This document shows positions 34,963-45,473 of a stretch of DNA of 64,000 nucleotides, piece after piece. Below the pieces are notes generated by a model. It ran no database searches. It was not told where the DNA came from and saw nothing but the letters and a program-made list of their open reading frames with translations. Position 1 is the stretch's first letter, and the number at the start of each line of letters is the position of its first letter. Origin of the DNA: Shimia haliotis (GTDB lineage Bacteria > Pseudomonadota > Alphaproteobacteria > Rhodobacterales > Rhodobacteraceae); contig NZ_FOSZ01000005.1 in assembly GCF_900114415.1 (NCBI RefSeq), positions 1 through 64,000 of the forward strand. Reading direction: 5' to 3'. The translations under genes were made by a program, and so were the position numbers.

Positions 34963-37698
34963 ATGACTGTTCCAACCGAAACCCCGAACGCGACACGCGC
35001 CACTCCGCCTCCATGGACTCGAACTGCCGAGACCGTTGGCGCCACGCACCAAACCGACATAGACCACGGCCTGACCACAGCTCTGGCGGCCAAAAAACAG
35101 GCGGAACACGGTCCAAACAAGCTTGTGGAAGGCGATGCAGTCTCGCCGTTCTTTTTGTTTCTCGAGCAGTTTAAAAGCCCGCTCCTCATCATCCTGATGA
35201 TCGGGGCGGCGATTTCATTTTATACACAACACTACGTCGACGCAGTTGCCATTGCGGTGATCGTTCTGATCAACGCGGTCATCAGTTTCCTGCAGGAATA
35301 CCGCGCCGCCCAGTCTCTCGCCGCGCTCAAAGACATGGCTGCGCCCATGGCAATGGTAAAGCGCGACGGTACTTGGATTGAAATTCCCGCAGTCGACATC
35401 GTGCCGGGTGACCTGTTGCGCTTTAAGGCTGGCGACATAATCGCCGCAGATGTGCGATTCACCGATGCCGCGCGTCTGGCCGTGGACGAAGCTGCACTTA
35501 CAGGTGAATCCGAACCTGTCGACAAACACACCCTGCCTATTGAGGACGCAAATATCGTTCTCGCCGACCGGCTGAACATGGGCTTCATGAGCACCAAGGT
35601 TACAAACGGCACCGGCGAAGGCATTGTCACCGCCACCGGCATGCAGACCGAGGTGGGCCACATCGCCCACCTGATGGCCACCGCCGAAGATCCGAAAACC
35701 CCGCTGCAACTGCGCATCGAAAAGCTCTCCAAAGTTCTGATCGGCGCGGCTTTGGCCGTGGTCGCTGTGGTGATAGGCATCGGCATTTTTCAGGGTATGG
35801 ACATGACCGAGATGCTCAACACGGCGATCTCGCTGTCTGTGGCCGCGATCCCTGAAGGCCTGCCCACTGTTGTGACCATCGTCCTGACCCTTGGCTCGCA
35901 ACGCATGGCGTCCAACAACGCTTTGGCCCGCAAGCTCAGCTCTGTTGAAACACTGGGCACGACCTCGGTGATTTGCTCTGACAAAACAGGCACGCTGACA
36001 CAGAACCAGATGCAGGTTATGCGCGCTTGGGCAGGTGGCAAGACTTGGGACGTGACCGGCGAAGGGTTTGATCCAAACGGCGCCTTTGTCGATGCCCAAG
36101 GGAATGAGGCAGACATCCGCAAGGAATTCGACCTGCGCCAGATGCTCAACATTTCCGCCTATTGCAACGACGCCGACCTGGTCACAGTGGATGGCCGCGC
36201 CTCCGTGCAGGGCAACCCGACCGAAGGTGCACTGGTCGTGGCTGCCGCCAAGGTTGGCCTGTCGCGGGACCGCCTGCGGGAGCGCAACGTGCAGACGCTG
36301 GAAAGCTTCCCGTTTGACAGCACCCGCAAGATGATGAGTCTGCACGTGCAAACGCCAAGCGGCGAGAAGTTCCTCGTTGCCAAAGGCGCGCCGGATGTCA
36401 TCCTGAACCGTGCCAAAGGCGTTTGGATGAACGGCGCCGTACATCCTTTGACCGACGCCATGCGCGCCGAAGTCGAGGCGGTGATCGACGATTTCGGTTC
36501 CCGCGCCCTGCGCACGCTGGCTGTGGCTTACCGCCAGACCGACGACGGAATCTTTGATCCAACGGACCCCGAGCAGGACATCGTGCTGATCGGCATCCAC
36601 GGCATCATGGACCCGCCGCGACCGGAAGTGCGCGACGCGGTCAGCGACGCCACCAGCGCGGGCATCCGCACGGTGATGATCACCGGCGATCACGCCAAAA
36701 CCGCACAAGCGATTGCCGAGCAGATCGGCATCAAAACGCGCGACGATCAGACTGTGCACACCGGCGCCGACCTTGATCAGATGTCTGACGAGCAACTGGA
36801 GGCGGTCGTGCCCAACGCCGCGGTCTTTGCCCGCGTCACGCCCGAGCACAAGCTGCGCATCGTCAGCGCCATGCAAAACACGGGCGAGGTCGCCGCCATG
36901 ACCGGTGACGGTGTGAACGACGCCCCTGCTCTGCGCAAAGCCGACATCGGCGTCGCCATGGGCATCACAGGAACCTCGGTGGCCAAAGACAGCGCTGCGC
37001 TGGTGCTGCTGGACGACAACTTCTCCACCATCGTCAAGGCGGTGAAAGAAGGCCGGCGTATCTATGACAACCTTCTGAAGTTTGTCCGCCAGGCGCTGAC
37101 CGCCAACGTGGCCGAGGTCTCTACGATCCTCTTTGCGTTTATCCTGATGGGAGCAGATCCCCTGATGCCGCTGACGCCTCTGATGATCCTCTGGGTAAAC
37201 CTTGTCTCCGACGGCATCCCAGCTCTGGCGCTCGGCTTTGAAAAAGCCGAAGGCGACATCATGCAGCGCAAGCCGCGAGCCCGCGACGAGGACATCTTTG
37301 CCGGTGGTCTCAAGCAGCGCATCCTGATCCGCGGCCTTGCCGTGGGTGCGGTCAGCTACTGGGCCTTCCAGGAGGCGTTGAGCCTCAATCTTGATCTGGA
37401 AACGGCGCAAACCATGGCGTTTGTGACCATCATGTTCGCGCAGCTCTGGCATGTATTTGATGCCCGCACGACGACAACGCTCTTCCGCAAGTCGCCGTTT
37501 GGCAACCCGAAGCTCCTGATGGCTGTCGGTTTGTCGCTGGCACTTTCGGCCGTCGCGGTCTTCACGCCGTTGGGTCACTTCGTGCTGGGCACCGCAAGTC
37601 TGACACCGCAACTGCTGCTCGGATGCGCCTTTGTCGCCGCCTTGCCCACGCTGGTTCTGTCGGGTCTCAAAGAGATCTTTGGGTGGTCCTGGCTTTGA
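34963..37698 (+). CDS. P-type Ca2+-transporting ATPase (P2A type)
   Basis: 911 residues. Motifs: phosphatase loop TGES, PEGLP in membrane helix 4 (AAIPEGLPTVVTIVL), phosphorylation Asp in CSDKTGTLTQNQ, and the hinge MTGDGVNDAPALRKADIG. The PEGLP and size indicate a SERCA/PMCA-like pump for Ca2+ or Mn2+ export from the cytoplasm. ATG 34963 is chosen over 34900 because homologues begin near there and the extension reads through upstream non-coding-like sequence. Confidence 0.9.
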   Translation: MTVPTETPNATRATPPPWTRTAETVGATHQTDIDHGLTTALAAKKQAEHGPNKLVEGDAVSPFFLFLEQFKSPLLIILMIGAAISFYTQHYVDAVAIAVIVLINAVISFLQEYRAAQSLAALKDMAAPMAMVKRDGTWIEIPAVDIVPGDLLRFKAGDIIAADVRFTDAARLAVDEAALTGESEPVDKHTLPIEDANIVLADRLNMGFMSTKVTNGTGEGIVTATGMQTEVGHIAHLMATAEDPKTPLQLRIEKLSKVLIGAALAVVAVVIGIGIFQGMDMTEMLNTAISLSVAAIPEGLPTVVTIVLTLGSQRMASNNALARKLSSVETLGTTSVICSDKTGTLTQNQMQVMRAWAGGKTWDVTGEGFDPNGAFVDAQGNEADIRKEFDLRQMLNISAYCNDADLVTVDGRASVQGNPTEGALVVAAAKVGLSRDRLRERNVQTLESFPFDSTRKMMSLHVQTPSGEKFLVAKGAPDVILNRAKGVWMNGAVHPLTDAMRAEVEAVIDDFGSRALRTLAVAYRQTDDGIFDPTDPEQDIVLIGIHGIMDPPRPEVRDAVSDATSAGIRTVMITGDHAKTAQAIAEQIGIKTRDDQTVHTGADLDQMSDEQLEAVVPNAAVFARVTPEHKLRIVSAMQNTGEVAAMTGDGVNDAPALRKADIGVAMGITGTSVAKDSAALVLLDDNFSTIVKAVKEGRRIYDNLLKFVRQALTANVAEVSTILFAFILMGADPLMPLTPLMILWVNLVSDGIPALALGFEKAEGDIMQRKPRARDEDIFAGGLKQRILIRGLAVGAVSYWAFQEALSLNLDLETAQTMAFVTIMFAQLWHVFDARTTTTLFRKSPFGNPKLLMAVGLSLALSAVAVFTPLGHFVLGTASLTPQLLLGCAFVAALPTLVLSGLKEIFGWSWL

Positions 37699-37707
37699 CA
37701 CCGTCGG

Positions 37708-37726
37708 GCGGGGCCGCGTGCCCCGC
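37708..37726 (+). terminator. weak hairpin after the Ca2+ ATPase gene
   Basis: GCGGGGC and GCCCCGC form a 7-bp stem 10 bases after the stop. There is no T-run. Confidence 0.35.
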
Positions 37727-37858
37727 TCTACACACAACACCCGCCCAAAAACCGGCAACTTTGGTGTCTTAAAAACGCGCAAAAACTGCGGCCACAGGCG
37801 CACTCAGACTGCCAAAGACCGGGATGCGCAAAAATCTCCTCGGCTGCCAAATTTCCAC

Positions 37859-37887
37859 TTGCACCCGTGCGCACCATTCACTAGATA
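37859..37887 (+). promoter_or_regulatory. probable promoter of the tRNA-Glu genes
   Basis: TTGCAC (37859-37864), a 17-bp spacer and TAGATA (37882-37887) lie 18 bases before the first tRNA gene. Confidence 0.55.
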
Positions 37888-37905
37888 CGCGTCACGCTTC
37901 AACGC

Positions 37906-37980
37906 GTCCCGTTCGTCTATCGGTTAGGACGCCAGGTTTTCAACCTGGAAAGAGGGGTTCGATTCCCCTACGGGATGCCA
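37906..37980 (+). tRNA. tRNA-Glu (UUC), copy 1
   Basis: A 75-nt cloverleaf with encoded CCA. The acceptor arms GTCCCGT and ACGGGAT pair with a G1-U72 wobble. The anticodon arm is CCAGG-TTTTCAA-CCTGG, giving anticodon TTC. The T arm carries GTTCGATTC. Identical to the second copy. Confidence 0.97.
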
Positions 37981-38025
37981 GAAGCCGGGCAAAAAGATCA
38001 CGTATCTGACGCACCCGAAAAGAGC

Positions 38026-38100
38026 GTCCCGTTCGTCTATCGGTTAGGACGCCAGGTTTTCAACCTGGAAAGAGGGGTTCGATTCCCCTACGGGATGCCA
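38026..38100 (+). tRNA. tRNA-Glu (UUC), copy 2
   Basis: Identical in all 75 bases to the copy at 37906-37980, 45 bases downstream, so probably co-transcribed. A run of T's follows at once (38101-38106), which could end the transcript. Confidence 0.97.
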
Positions 38101-38545
38101 TTTTTTCCACCATGCTCCCCACTCACGCAACCGCCTGCATCGTAGCCGATCGCATACTTCGATCCGCTGTGGGATGCTGTTTTCCCTGTGTGCAAAGGCA
38201 AATCCTTGCCGATCCATTGCATTTTAGGAAGATTGTCGCCTCACAACTATAGCTTGGCATCGAATACTCGTCTGTTCACATGGACACGGCGCGCTGCGGG
38301 TTTACATATCGGTCATCGCACGCAACCCCTCCAATCGGAGACTTCGCAATGCCCGCCAACCTTTTTTTGATGTGGATTCTGCCATTGGCCAAGGCCCCGA
38401 CAACGGAGGTGAAGGGCGCGCCCGAAGTGACCGGCTCATTCTTCTGGGCCACCACCAGAGCCGGAGAAGGGTCTTCCCTTCTGGCTGAAACGCAAGCCGA
38501 CAATCTGGACCGGGCTCCGGGCAGACGCCCGGGCTGGTTGCGCGA
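38101..38545. other. 445-base gap between tRNA-Glu and trmO, no convincing gene
   Basis: Open frames on both strands (plus from 38280 or 38349; minus 38276-38503) lack family resemblance. The plus frame from ATG 38349 has GGAG 8 nt upstream and would encode 66 residues, but the composition looks like read-through of non-coding DNA. Otherwise I see nothing. Confidence 0.4.
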
Positions 38546-39028
38546 TTAAAGCACGGGCGGCACATCCACGGCTGGCGCGCTTGGCTTGATGTCCACCAAC
38601 GGCGTGCCGTCAAAACAATCAATCGCATCAATGCCGATCCGACCGGCCTCAAGATCCAGTGACGTGATCCGCACCGCCGCCAGTGAAATCGGATTGACCC
38701 GATTTGGCGAGCGCAATGCGAAGGTGCCGCAGGCCTCGTCACGGTGACGCGGTCTTTGGGTGATCAGATCGCGCCGCGCTTGATGCATCCAGTAGAACAA
38801 CAAAATCCCCTGCCCGACTTCAAGGCCCGTCAAACCCTGCACAAAGGCCAGTTCCAACTCGACCGTCGCGCCTTTCCCGCTGTCGCGGGCGCGGGTGACA
38901 TTCTTGGGGCAATCGCCGCGCGCCCACGGGGTGCGGATGCGGCCGATGAACCGGATTTGCGCGTCGACACGCTCCAGCGGGTCAAACCCCAACTGCGTTT
39001 CGCCTTCACGGATTTCCGGTTCCATCAT
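38546..39028 (-). CDS. TrmO-like tRNA methyltransferase (TsaA domain)
   Basis: 160 residues. The TsaA/UPF0066 signature is visible: IGRIRTPWARGDCPKN at about 28-43, then LLFYWMHQARRDLITQRP and FALRSPNRVNPISLAAVRI. TrmO methylates N6-threonylcarbamoyladenosine at position 37 of some tRNAs using SAM. GGAG lies 6 nt upstream of ATG 39028. It starts 11 bases after the TRAP permease stop, so it is probably transcribed with it, though functionally unrelated. Confidence 0.85.
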   Translation of the reverse strand: MMEPEIREGETQLGFDPLERVDAQIRFIGRIRTPWARGDCPKNVTRARDSGKGATVELELAFVQGLTGLEVGQGILLFYWMHQARRDLITQRPRHRDEACGTFALRSPNRVNPISLAAVRITSLDLEAGRIGIDAIDCFDGTPLVDIKPSAPAVDVPPVL

Positions 39029-39039
39029 CGGTCACTCCA

Positions 39040-40362
39040 TCAATAAATCCACCACACCGCTGCGAGCGTAATCGGCGGGAAGGCCACCAGAATGATCACC
39101 CGCACGATATCGGCCAGAACAAACGGCGCGGTGCCGCGGAAGGTTTCGCTGATCGGGATGTCGCGCGCCATGGCGTTGATGACAAACAGGTTCATTCCCA
39201 CCGGTGGCGTGATCAGACCGACCTCCACAACGATCAGAACGATGATGCCGAACCAAAGGGCAAAGTCCTCACCGCTCATGCCGAAATCCAGCGCCATCAT
39301 GATCGGAAAGAAGATCGGCACCGTCAAAAGCACCATCGACAGGCTGTCCATCACACAACCAAAGATCAGATAAAGCACAAGCACACAGATCAGGACAAAC
39401 ATCGGCGAGAAGCCCTGTTCAGCCACCCATTGCGCCGAGGTCTGCGGCAATTGCGTCAGCGCAAGGAAGGCGTTGAACATGCCCGCGCCCAACACGATGA
39501 AAAAGATCATCGCGGTGGAATTGGCGGTCGCCAGAATCGACTGCACAATCTTGTGCAGATCCAGCCCGCCCGACAAAAGCGCAACCATAGCGGTCAGGAA
39601 GGTGCCCACCGCTGCGGCCTCGGTCGGGGTGAAGATACCGGCATAAATGCCGCCCACCACGATCAGGAAGATGAACAGAACCGGCAGCACCATTACCAGC
39701 GCCCAGAACCTCTGTCCCCACGGCACCCGCTCTGCGGGATCACCCGAGCCGGGCACAAGTCGCACATAGATCGCCACAACCAGCATATAGCCAACCGCTG
39801 CCAGAATGCCGGGAATGAAGGCCGCGACAAAAAGCTTGGCGATGTTCTGTTCCGTCAGAATGGCGTAGATCACCAAAATCACCGACGGCGGAATGAGAAT
39901 GCCCAGCGTGCCGCCTGCGGCCAAAGCCCCCGTCGCCAGCGGCCCCGAGTAGCCATAGCGGCGCAACTCCGGCAAAGCGACCTGCCCCATAGTGGCGGCT
40001 GTTGCCAAAGAGCTGCCGCAGATCGCGCCAAAGCCCGCACAGGCGCCAATGGCCGACATCGCCACCCCGCCTTTCAGGTGCCCCATCCAGGCCTCTGCGG
40101 CCTTAAACAGGCGCTTGGACATGCCCGAGTGGGTGGCAAACTGCCCCATCAGCAAAAACAGAGGCACAATCGACAGGGAATAGCTTGAGAAGGTGCTGAA
40201 GGTCAGGTTCTTAAGCTGCCCCAGAACCATCGCATGGCTGTCCATGATCATCCATGTGCCGCCCACGCCCACCGCCATCATCGCAAGGCCAATCGGCACC
40301 CGCAGAAAGATCAACGCCAAAAGAACAGGGAAGGACCAGATGCCAATTTCCAGATCGCTCAT
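39040..40362 (-). CDS. TRAP transporter large permease (DctM)
   Basis: 440 residues, about 12 membrane segments, with the DctM glycine-rich stretches CAGFGAICGSSLATAATMG and GGTLGILIPPSVILVIYA. It forms the Na+-driven transport channel for carboxylates or related solutes. ATG 40362 overlaps the small-subunit stop (ATGA), fixing the start. Confidence 0.93.
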   Translation of the reverse strand: MSDLEIGIWSFPVLLALIFLRVPIGLAMMAVGVGGTWMIMDSHAMVLGQLKNLTFSTFSSYSLSIVPLFLLMGQFATHSGMSKRLFKAAEAWMGHLKGGVAMSAIGACAGFGAICGSSLATAATMGQVALPELRRYGYSGPLATGALAAGGTLGILIPPSVILVIYAILTEQNIAKLFVAAFIPGILAAVGYMLVVAIYVRLVPGSGDPAERVPWGQRFWALVMVLPVLFIFLIVVGGIYAGIFTPTEAAAVGTFLTAMVALLSGGLDLHKIVQSILATANSTAMIFFIVLGAGMFNAFLALTQLPQTSAQWVAEQGFSPMFVLICVLVLYLIFGCVMDSLSMVLLTVPIFFPIMMALDFGMSGEDFALWFGIIVLIVVEVGLITPPVGMNLFVINAMARDIPISETFRGTAPFVLADIVRVIILVAFPPITLAAVWWIY

Positions 40363-40865
40363 GCCCCACCTCCCGGCAATGCCTTTAGGCTGCGAAGCAC
40401 GCAAAACAGAGACACAATGACAAAGGCCACCGCACCCACCATCGCCGCCGCATAGGCCTGCCAGATGTCAATTTGTAGAATGAATGTGGTCTCGTAGTAG
40501 GACTTCTTGTCGAGCATCCCCAACCACAAACGCCAGCAGATCACCACCGCAGCAAAGGCCATGCCGATGTCCGCGATCAGGTCGAGAAGGTTGTTGCCGA
40601 TGCGCCCGAAGGAGGGTTGAAACAGATCGACCCGCGCATGCCCGCGCACATATTGGCAGTAGGGCAGGAAGGCAAAAATGGCGAAGGCCATGCCCATTTC
40701 CAAAAGCTCCACATCGCCGGGCACCGGCTTGAGGCCAAATGGTATCAACCAACGGCCGGTGATCGACACCGTGACCATGATCACAAGGCCGATCAAAACG
40801 ACCCCGCCCGCCATCGCCACAGCACGGGCCAGCCAGCCCACTGCTTTGTCCAAAAATCGGTACAC
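40359..40865 (-). CDS. TRAP transporter small permease (DctQ)
   Basis: 168 residues with four membrane segments, as expected of DctQ. The GTG start at 40865 has a strong GGGGAGGG 5-6 nt upstream; an ATG at 40910 is rejected. No periplasmic binding protein (DctP) gene is adjacent on either side. Confidence 0.88.
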   Translation of the reverse strand: MYRFLDKAVGWLARAVAMAGGVVLIGLVIMVTVSITGRWLIPFGLKPVPGDVELLEMGMAFAIFAFLPYCQYVRGHARVDLFQPSFGRIGNNLLDLIADIGMAFAAVVICWRLWLGMLDKKSYYETTFILQIDIWQAYAAAMVGAVAFVIVSLFCVLRSLKALPGGGA

Positions 40866-40930
40866 GTTTGCCCTCCCCAATTTGTCGCCACAATGGCGAT
40901 GGGGATGCACCTGTCAACAGTTACAAAAAT

Positions 40931-41326
40931 TCAGGCTTCCGGCACGCCGCCAAGGCTGTCCAGTATCGGACAATCAGGGCGGTCATCGCCCGCACAACAC
41001 GCCACCAAATGCGACAGTGTTTTGCGCATTTCCTGAAGCCCCGCGATCTTGGCATCTATGTCCACCAAGTTCTGTTTGGCGACCAGTTTGACGTCTGCAG
41101 ACGCCCGCCCCCTGTCCTCATATAGGGCCAGCAACGTACGACAGTCCTCGATCGTGAAACCAAGCGATCTCGCCCGCCCGACAAAGGCGAGCTTGTGCAA
41201 ATCCCGGTCGGAAAATTGCCGGTATCCGTTGGCGCTGCGCGCGGGCCGGATAAAGCCGATATCCTCATAGTAGCGAATGGTTTTTGCCGGCAGGCCCGAG
41301 CGCTCCGCCACATCTCCGATATTCAT
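40931..41326 (-). CDS. CueR-type Cu(I)-responsive MerR regulator
   Basis: 131 residues. The MerR helix-turn-helix begins [26 protein letters not shown]. The C-terminal metal loop has [13 protein letters not shown], where the two Cys bracket the pattern known from CueR. ATG 41326 overlaps the copA stop by 4 bases (ATGA), which fixes it. It presumably activates the copA promoter at 43.8 kb. Confidence 0.92.
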   Translation of the reverse strand: MNIGDVAERSGLPAKTIRYYEDIGFIRPARSANGYRQFSDRDLHKLAFVGRARSLGFTIEDCRTLLALYEDRGRASADVKLVAKQNLVDIDAKIAGLQEMRKTLSHLVACCAGDDRPDCPILDSLGGVPEA

Positions 41327-43776
41327 GCTGCAGCCTCCTCTGGCATAGCCGCTTTGACCGAGCGCAGCCGCAACGCGTTGGTCAGCACAAAGACACTCGA
41401 CAAGGCCATCGCGCCAGCCCCCAGCATGGGCGACAACATAGGACCGCCCACCAGATAAAGCGCGCCCGCAGCAACGGGAATCAGCGCAACGTTGTAGGCA
41501 AACGCCCAAAACAGGTTTTGGCGAATATTACGGATCACCGCTTGCGATACCGTGACAGCGTTCACCACGCCGCGCAAATCGCCCGACATCAAAACCACGT
41601 CTGCGGCTTCAATGGCAACATCCGTGCCGGTTCCAATCGCAATCCCCACATCTGCGGCTGCCAGCGCTGGCGCGTCGTTAATGCCATCACCGACAAAGGC
41701 CACCGCACCCATTGTGTCCGACATCGCTTTCAACGCCGCAACTTTGCCTTCCGGCAGAACCTCTGCGACCACGTGGTCAATGCCAAGCTGCGCGGCCAAG
41801 GCCTCTGCTGTGGCACGGTTATCGCCCGAAATCATCGCGGTTTTCACACCCATCTGATGCAAGGTATCCACAGCGGCGCGGCTTGCGGGTTTCACTTTAT
41901 CCGAGACCGCAAGAAGCGCCGCACTTCGCCCGTCTAGGGCTGCAAACACCGGCGTTTTTCCTAAATTCGCAAGCCGTTCGGCCTCGCCCTTCAGCGCAGA
42001 AATATCGACGCCTTCCGCCATCATGAACCGATCCGCGCCAACAAGGACCTCTCGGCCCTCAACGGTTGCCCTCAGCCCCATGCCGACAACCGCCTCAAAA
42101 TGCTCGGCCTCTGGCAGGTCATTTTCTGCCGTCTCAATCACAGCCTGCGCCAGCGGATGCTCCGATCCTTGTTCCGCCGCCGCCACAAGGCGCAAAACCA
42201 CTGCCTTCTCAAAGCCCTCTGCCACGAGAAAATCACTCAGACTCGGCCGCCCCTCGGTCAGTGTGCCGGTTTTGTCAAAGGCCACCACTTTGCAATCGCG
42301 CAACCTCTGCAGCGCATCGCCGCGCCGGAACAAGACACCGAGCTGCGCCGCACGTCCCGTGCCAACCATGATCGAGGTCGGCGTCGCCAGCCCCATCGCG
42401 CAGGGGCAGGCAATGATCAGCACCGCCACGCCAGCCACCATCGCATGGCCCAGCGCAGGCGACGGGCCAAACACCAGCCACAGCACCACGGTCAGCACCG
42501 CAAACCCGATCACCGCAGGCACAAAAACCGCTGTGATCTTATCCACCATGCCCTGTATCGGCAGCTTCGCCCCCTGCGCCTCGCGCACCATCGATATGAT
42601 CTGGGCCAGCATGGTCTCTGCGCCCACCGCCTCCGCCTCAAACCGCAGTGCGCCCTGCCCGTTGACCGTGCCACCGACAACCATTGCGCCGGCGATTTTC
42701 TCGACCGGCACAGGCTCACCGGTGATCATCGCCTCGTCCACATAGGACCGCCCGTCAATTACCCGCCCGTCTACGGCAATCTTCTCACCGGGGCGCACCA
42801 CAACCACGTCGCCCACCGCGATCTCGTCAATCGCGATCTCTTTGTCCTCCCCCTTGCGCTCCACCCGCGCCGTGCGTGGTTGCAGGCCCACAAGCTTGCG
42901 AATGGCTTCGCCCGTGCGCCCCTTGGCCCGCGCTTCCATCCAGCGCCCCGCGAGGATCAACACGACGATCACCGCTGCGGCTTCATAATAGACATTTACC
43001 GTTCCGGCAGGCAGCCAGTCCGGCGCAAAGGTCGACACCACCGAGAACAGGAATGCCGCCGACGTGCCCATCGCCACCAGCGAATTCATGTCCGGCGCGC
43101 CTTTGAACAGCGCGGGAAAGCCTTTGGTATAAAACTGCCGCCCCGGCCCAGCGAGCAGGATGGCAGTCAGTAGAAACTGGATCACATGGCTAGTGAACGT
43201 GGCGACATTGGCCGCGATCCAGTGGTGCAACGGCGGATAAAGATGCCCGCCCATTTCCACCAGAAACACCGGCAAGGCCAAAGCCGCCGCCAAAACCACC
43301 TTTCGTTTCAGCGCCGCCGCCTCATCGGCCTTACGATCCACGACCGTCGCCTCCGCCTGTTGCAGGCGCGCCGGATAACCCGCCCGCGTGGACAAAGCCG
43401 CCACCTGTGAGGCAGTGATCACCCCTTCGGCGTAGCGCACCTGCGCCGTTTCCGTCGCCAGATTGACCGAAGCGTCGATCACGCCCTGCCCCGCCGCCAG
43501 CGCCGTTTCCGCTCGCCGCACGCATCCTGCGCAGCTCATTTCCGAAATTTCCAGCGTCGTGGTCGCAATCCGCGCCGGATAGCCCGCCTTGTCCAGCGCC
43601 CTAAAAAGCGTTTCGGCCTCCGCTGGTGCGTCAAACACCACATGCCCGGTTTCTGAAGCAAGATTAACCGATGCCTCGCTGACACCCTCCACTCCCGCAA
43701 GCGCCTTCTCTGCGCGGCCAACACAGCCCGCACAGTTCAACCCTGCAATCTGGAAATCCAACACATGCGCCGTCAT
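41323..43776 (-). CDS. Cu(I)-exporting P1B-type ATPase (CopA)
   Basis: 817 residues. Two N-terminal heavy-metal-associated domains carry LNCAGCVGR (about residue 14) and MSCAGCVRR (about residue 82). The CPC metal motif in membrane helix 6 is [15 protein letters not shown]; the phosphorylation site is [11 protein letters not shown], the SEHPLA motif marks P1B pumps, and the hinge is [17 protein letters not shown]. It exports Cu+ to the periplasm. The upstream MerR-type promoter and the coupled cueR make a complete copper-response module. Confidence 0.95.
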   Translation of the reverse strand: MTAHVLDFQIAGLNCAGCVGRAEKALAGVEGVSEASVNLASETGHVVFDAPAEAETLFRALDKAGYPARIATTTLEISEMSCAGCVRRAETALAAGQGVIDASVNLATETAQVRYAEGVITASQVAALSTRAGYPARLQQAEATVVDRKADEAAALKRKVVLAAALALPVFLVEMGGHLYPPLHHWIAANVATFTSHVIQFLLTAILLAGPGRQFYTKGFPALFKGAPDMNSLVAMGTSAAFLFSVVSTFAPDWLPAGTVNVYYEAAAVIVVLILAGRWMEARAKGRTGEAIRKLVGLQPRTARVERKGEDKEIAIDEIAVGDVVVVRPGEKIAVDGRVIDGRSYVDEAMITGEPVPVEKIAGAMVVGGTVNGQGALRFEAEAVGAETMLAQIISMVREAQGAKLPIQGMVDKITAVFVPAVIGFAVLTVVLWLVFGPSPALGHAMVAGVAVLIIACPCAMGLATPTSIMVGTGRAAQLGVLFRRGDALQRLRDCKVVAFDKTGTLTEGRPSLSDFLVAEGFEKAVVLRLVAAAEQGSEHPLAQAVIETAENDLPEAEHFEAVVGMGLRATVEGREVLVGADRFMMAEGVDISALKGEAERLANLGKTPVFAALDGRSAALLAVSDKVKPASRAAVDTLHQMGVKTAMISGDNRATAEALAAQLGIDHVVAEVLPEGKVAALKAMSDTMGAVAFVGDGINDAPALAAADVGIAIGTGTDVAIEAADVVLMSGDLRGVVNAVTVSQAVIRNIRQNLFWAFAYNVALIPVAAGALYLVGGPMLSPMLGAGAMALSSVFVLTNALRLRSVKAAMPEEAAA

Positions 43777-43806
43777 CGACTCGCCTTTCTGTCTTACCTG
43801 ACAGCG

Positions 43807-43837
43807 TACATAAGGCTTCCAGTTGGTGGAAGGTCAA
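43807..43837 (-). promoter_or_regulatory. CueR-controlled copA promoter with 19-bp spacer
   Basis: Read leftward: -35 TTGACC (43837-43832), 19-bp spacer, -10 TATGTA (43812-43807). The spacer holds the inverted repeat CTTCCA-CCAAC-TGGAAG (43816-43832). The overlong spacer is the hallmark of MerR-family activation by DNA distortion. Confidence 0.85.
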
Positions 43838-43970
43838 GCGCGTGAACCGCATAACTGCCATGCGTGCAAATACGCTAAAAACAAGGGAAAACCGCCACCG
43901 CAAGGCGTTCGGGATTTTTCCGTTTAAACAAAAATGCGCAATCTTCTGCATTTCTAGTTTGATCTCTGAA

Positions 43971-43993
43971 TTAATTTGAGGCAAAAACTAATT
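43971..43993. promoter_or_regulatory. candidate XylR operator upstream of xylB
   Basis: TTAATTTGAGGCAAAAACTA followed by ATT shares the TTAATTTGA word and A-rich second half with the sequence upstream of xylF (51011-51032). It lies 26 bases before the xylB start. Confidence 0.4.
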
Positions 43994-44018
43994 GGAGGAG
44001 ACACAAAGGAGATACCCC

Positions 44019-45473
44019 ATGTTTGTGGGAATCGACCTTGGCACATCCGGCCTGCGCGCGCTTTTGATCGACGATGCGCAACGGGTCATTGCAGCCAAGG
44101 AAGCATCATACGACACAACACGCCCGCACGCAGGCTGGTCTGAGCAACGACAGTCCGACTGGACCGACGCCTGCATCAAGGTCTTTGCCGAATTGCGCGC
44201 CGAGGCGCCCGACGCGGTGGCCGCGATCCGTGGCATCGGCGTGTCGGGTCACATGCACGGCGCCAACCTGCTGGATGCCGACGGTACGCCCCTGCGCCCT
44301 TGCATGATGTGGAACGACACACGCTCGGTCGCGCAGGCCGCGCGTTTGGACGCCACCGAAAACGTGCGCGATCTGTCGGGCAACATCGTCTTCCCCGGCT
44401 TCACCGCGCCCAAAGTGGCTTGGGTGGCCGACAACGAACCAGACATCTTTGCCAAAACCGCCAAAGTTCTGCTGCCAAAGGATTATCTCAACTTCTGGCT
44501 CACCGGCGTCTACGCCTCCGACATGAGCGACAGTGCCGGCACAAGCTGGCTTGATGTGGGCGCACGCGACTGGTCCGACGAGTTGCTCGCCGCCTCCGGC
44601 ATGCGCCGTGACCAGATGCCAGACCTGTTCGAAGGCTCCGAAGCCATCGGCACGGTCAGCCCCGACGTTGCCACACAACTCGGCCTGCCCGAGGGCGTGA
44701 TTGTCGCCGCTGGTGCGGGCGACAACGCAGCCGCCGCTTGCGGCATCGGCGCTTTGGGAGAAGGCGACGGATTCGTCAGCCTTGGCACCTCCGGTGTGCT
44801 GCTCACAGGTCGCGATGCCTACGCCCCCAAACCGGCCAGCGCAGTTCACACCTTTTGCCACGCGATCCCCGACCGTTGGTATCAGATGGGCGTGATCCTT
44901 GCCGCCACCGACAGCCTCAACTGGCTCTCCCGCAACCTGCAAGAAAGCCCAGCCGATCTGACACGCGCCCTTGGCAGCAGCATCAGCGGCCCCGGAAAAA
45001 TGCGCTTCCTGCCTTACCTCTCGGGCGAACGCACACCGCACAACGACGCGGACATTCGTGGCGCCTTCATCGGGCTCGACATCGCCTCAGGCCACGAGGC
45101 CCTGACGCAAGCCGTTCTCGAAGGTGTCACCTTCGCACTCAGAGACAACCTTGAAGCGCTGAAATCCACAGGCGCGGACCTCAAACAAGTCATCGCTATT
45201 GGCGGCGGCAGCCAATCGCCCTTCTGGGTCGAACTCATCGCCACGGTGCTCAACCTGCCCATCGCCCTGCCCAAGGCAGGCGAGTTTGGCGCAGCCCTTG
45301 GCGCGGCACGGCTGGCAATCTGCGCCGCCGACAAGGCCGATCCGGTCGCCACAATGACCCGACCCGAGATCGACACGATCATCCAACCGCGCGCCGAGCT
45401 GCGCGACCAATATGACGCGGCCTACGCCGCCTTCCGCAACTCCTACTCCGGCATAAAGGCCCTGCAATCATGA
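44019..45473 (+). CDS. xylulokinase
   Basis: 484 residues of the FGGY kinase family. The N-terminal phosphate motif is [15 protein letters not shown], the catalytic Asp region is WNDTRS, and the C-terminal ATP site is [17 protein letters not shown]. It phosphorylates D-xylulose. AAGGAG lies 7 nt before ATG 44019. It overlaps xylA by 4 bases (ATGA). Confidence 0.95.
   Translation: MFVGIDLGTSGLRALLIDDAQRVIAAKEASYDTTRPHAGWSEQRQSDWTDACIKVFAELRAEAPDAVAAIRGIGVSGHMHGANLLDADGTPLRPCMMWNDTRSVAQAARLDATENVRDLSGNIVFPGFTAPKVAWVADNEPDIFAKTAKVLLPKDYLNFWLTGVYASDMSDSAGTSWLDVGARDWSDELLAASGMRRDQMPDLFEGSEAIGTVSPDVATQLGLPEGVIVAAGAGDNAAAACGIGALGEGDGFVSLGTSGVLLTGRDAYAPKPASAVHTFCHAIPDRWYQMGVILAATDSLNWLSRNLQESPADLTRALGSSISGPGKMRFLPYLSGERTPHNDADIRGAFIGLDIASGHEALTQAVLEGVTFALRDNLEALKSTGADLKQVIAIGGGSQSPFWVELIATVLNLPIALPKAGEFGAALGAARLAICAADKADPVATMTRPEIDTIIQPRAELRDQYDAAYAAFRNSYSGIKALQS

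Noticed and set aside
35215..37803. 862-codon minus-strand frame opposite the Ca2+ ATPase gene
   Set aside because: Antisense shadow of a GC-rich coding gene; the plus strand has a full set of P-type ATPase motifs.
37906..38100. Direct repeat that might be an integration attachment duplication at tRNA-Glu
   Set aside because: Both copies are complete functional-looking tRNAs 45 bases apart, and no integrase or mobile genes lie nearby.
38276..38742. Overlapping frames on both strands between tRNA-Glu and trmO
   Set aside because: No domain, and the two strands conflict; one reads antisense through the trmO gene.
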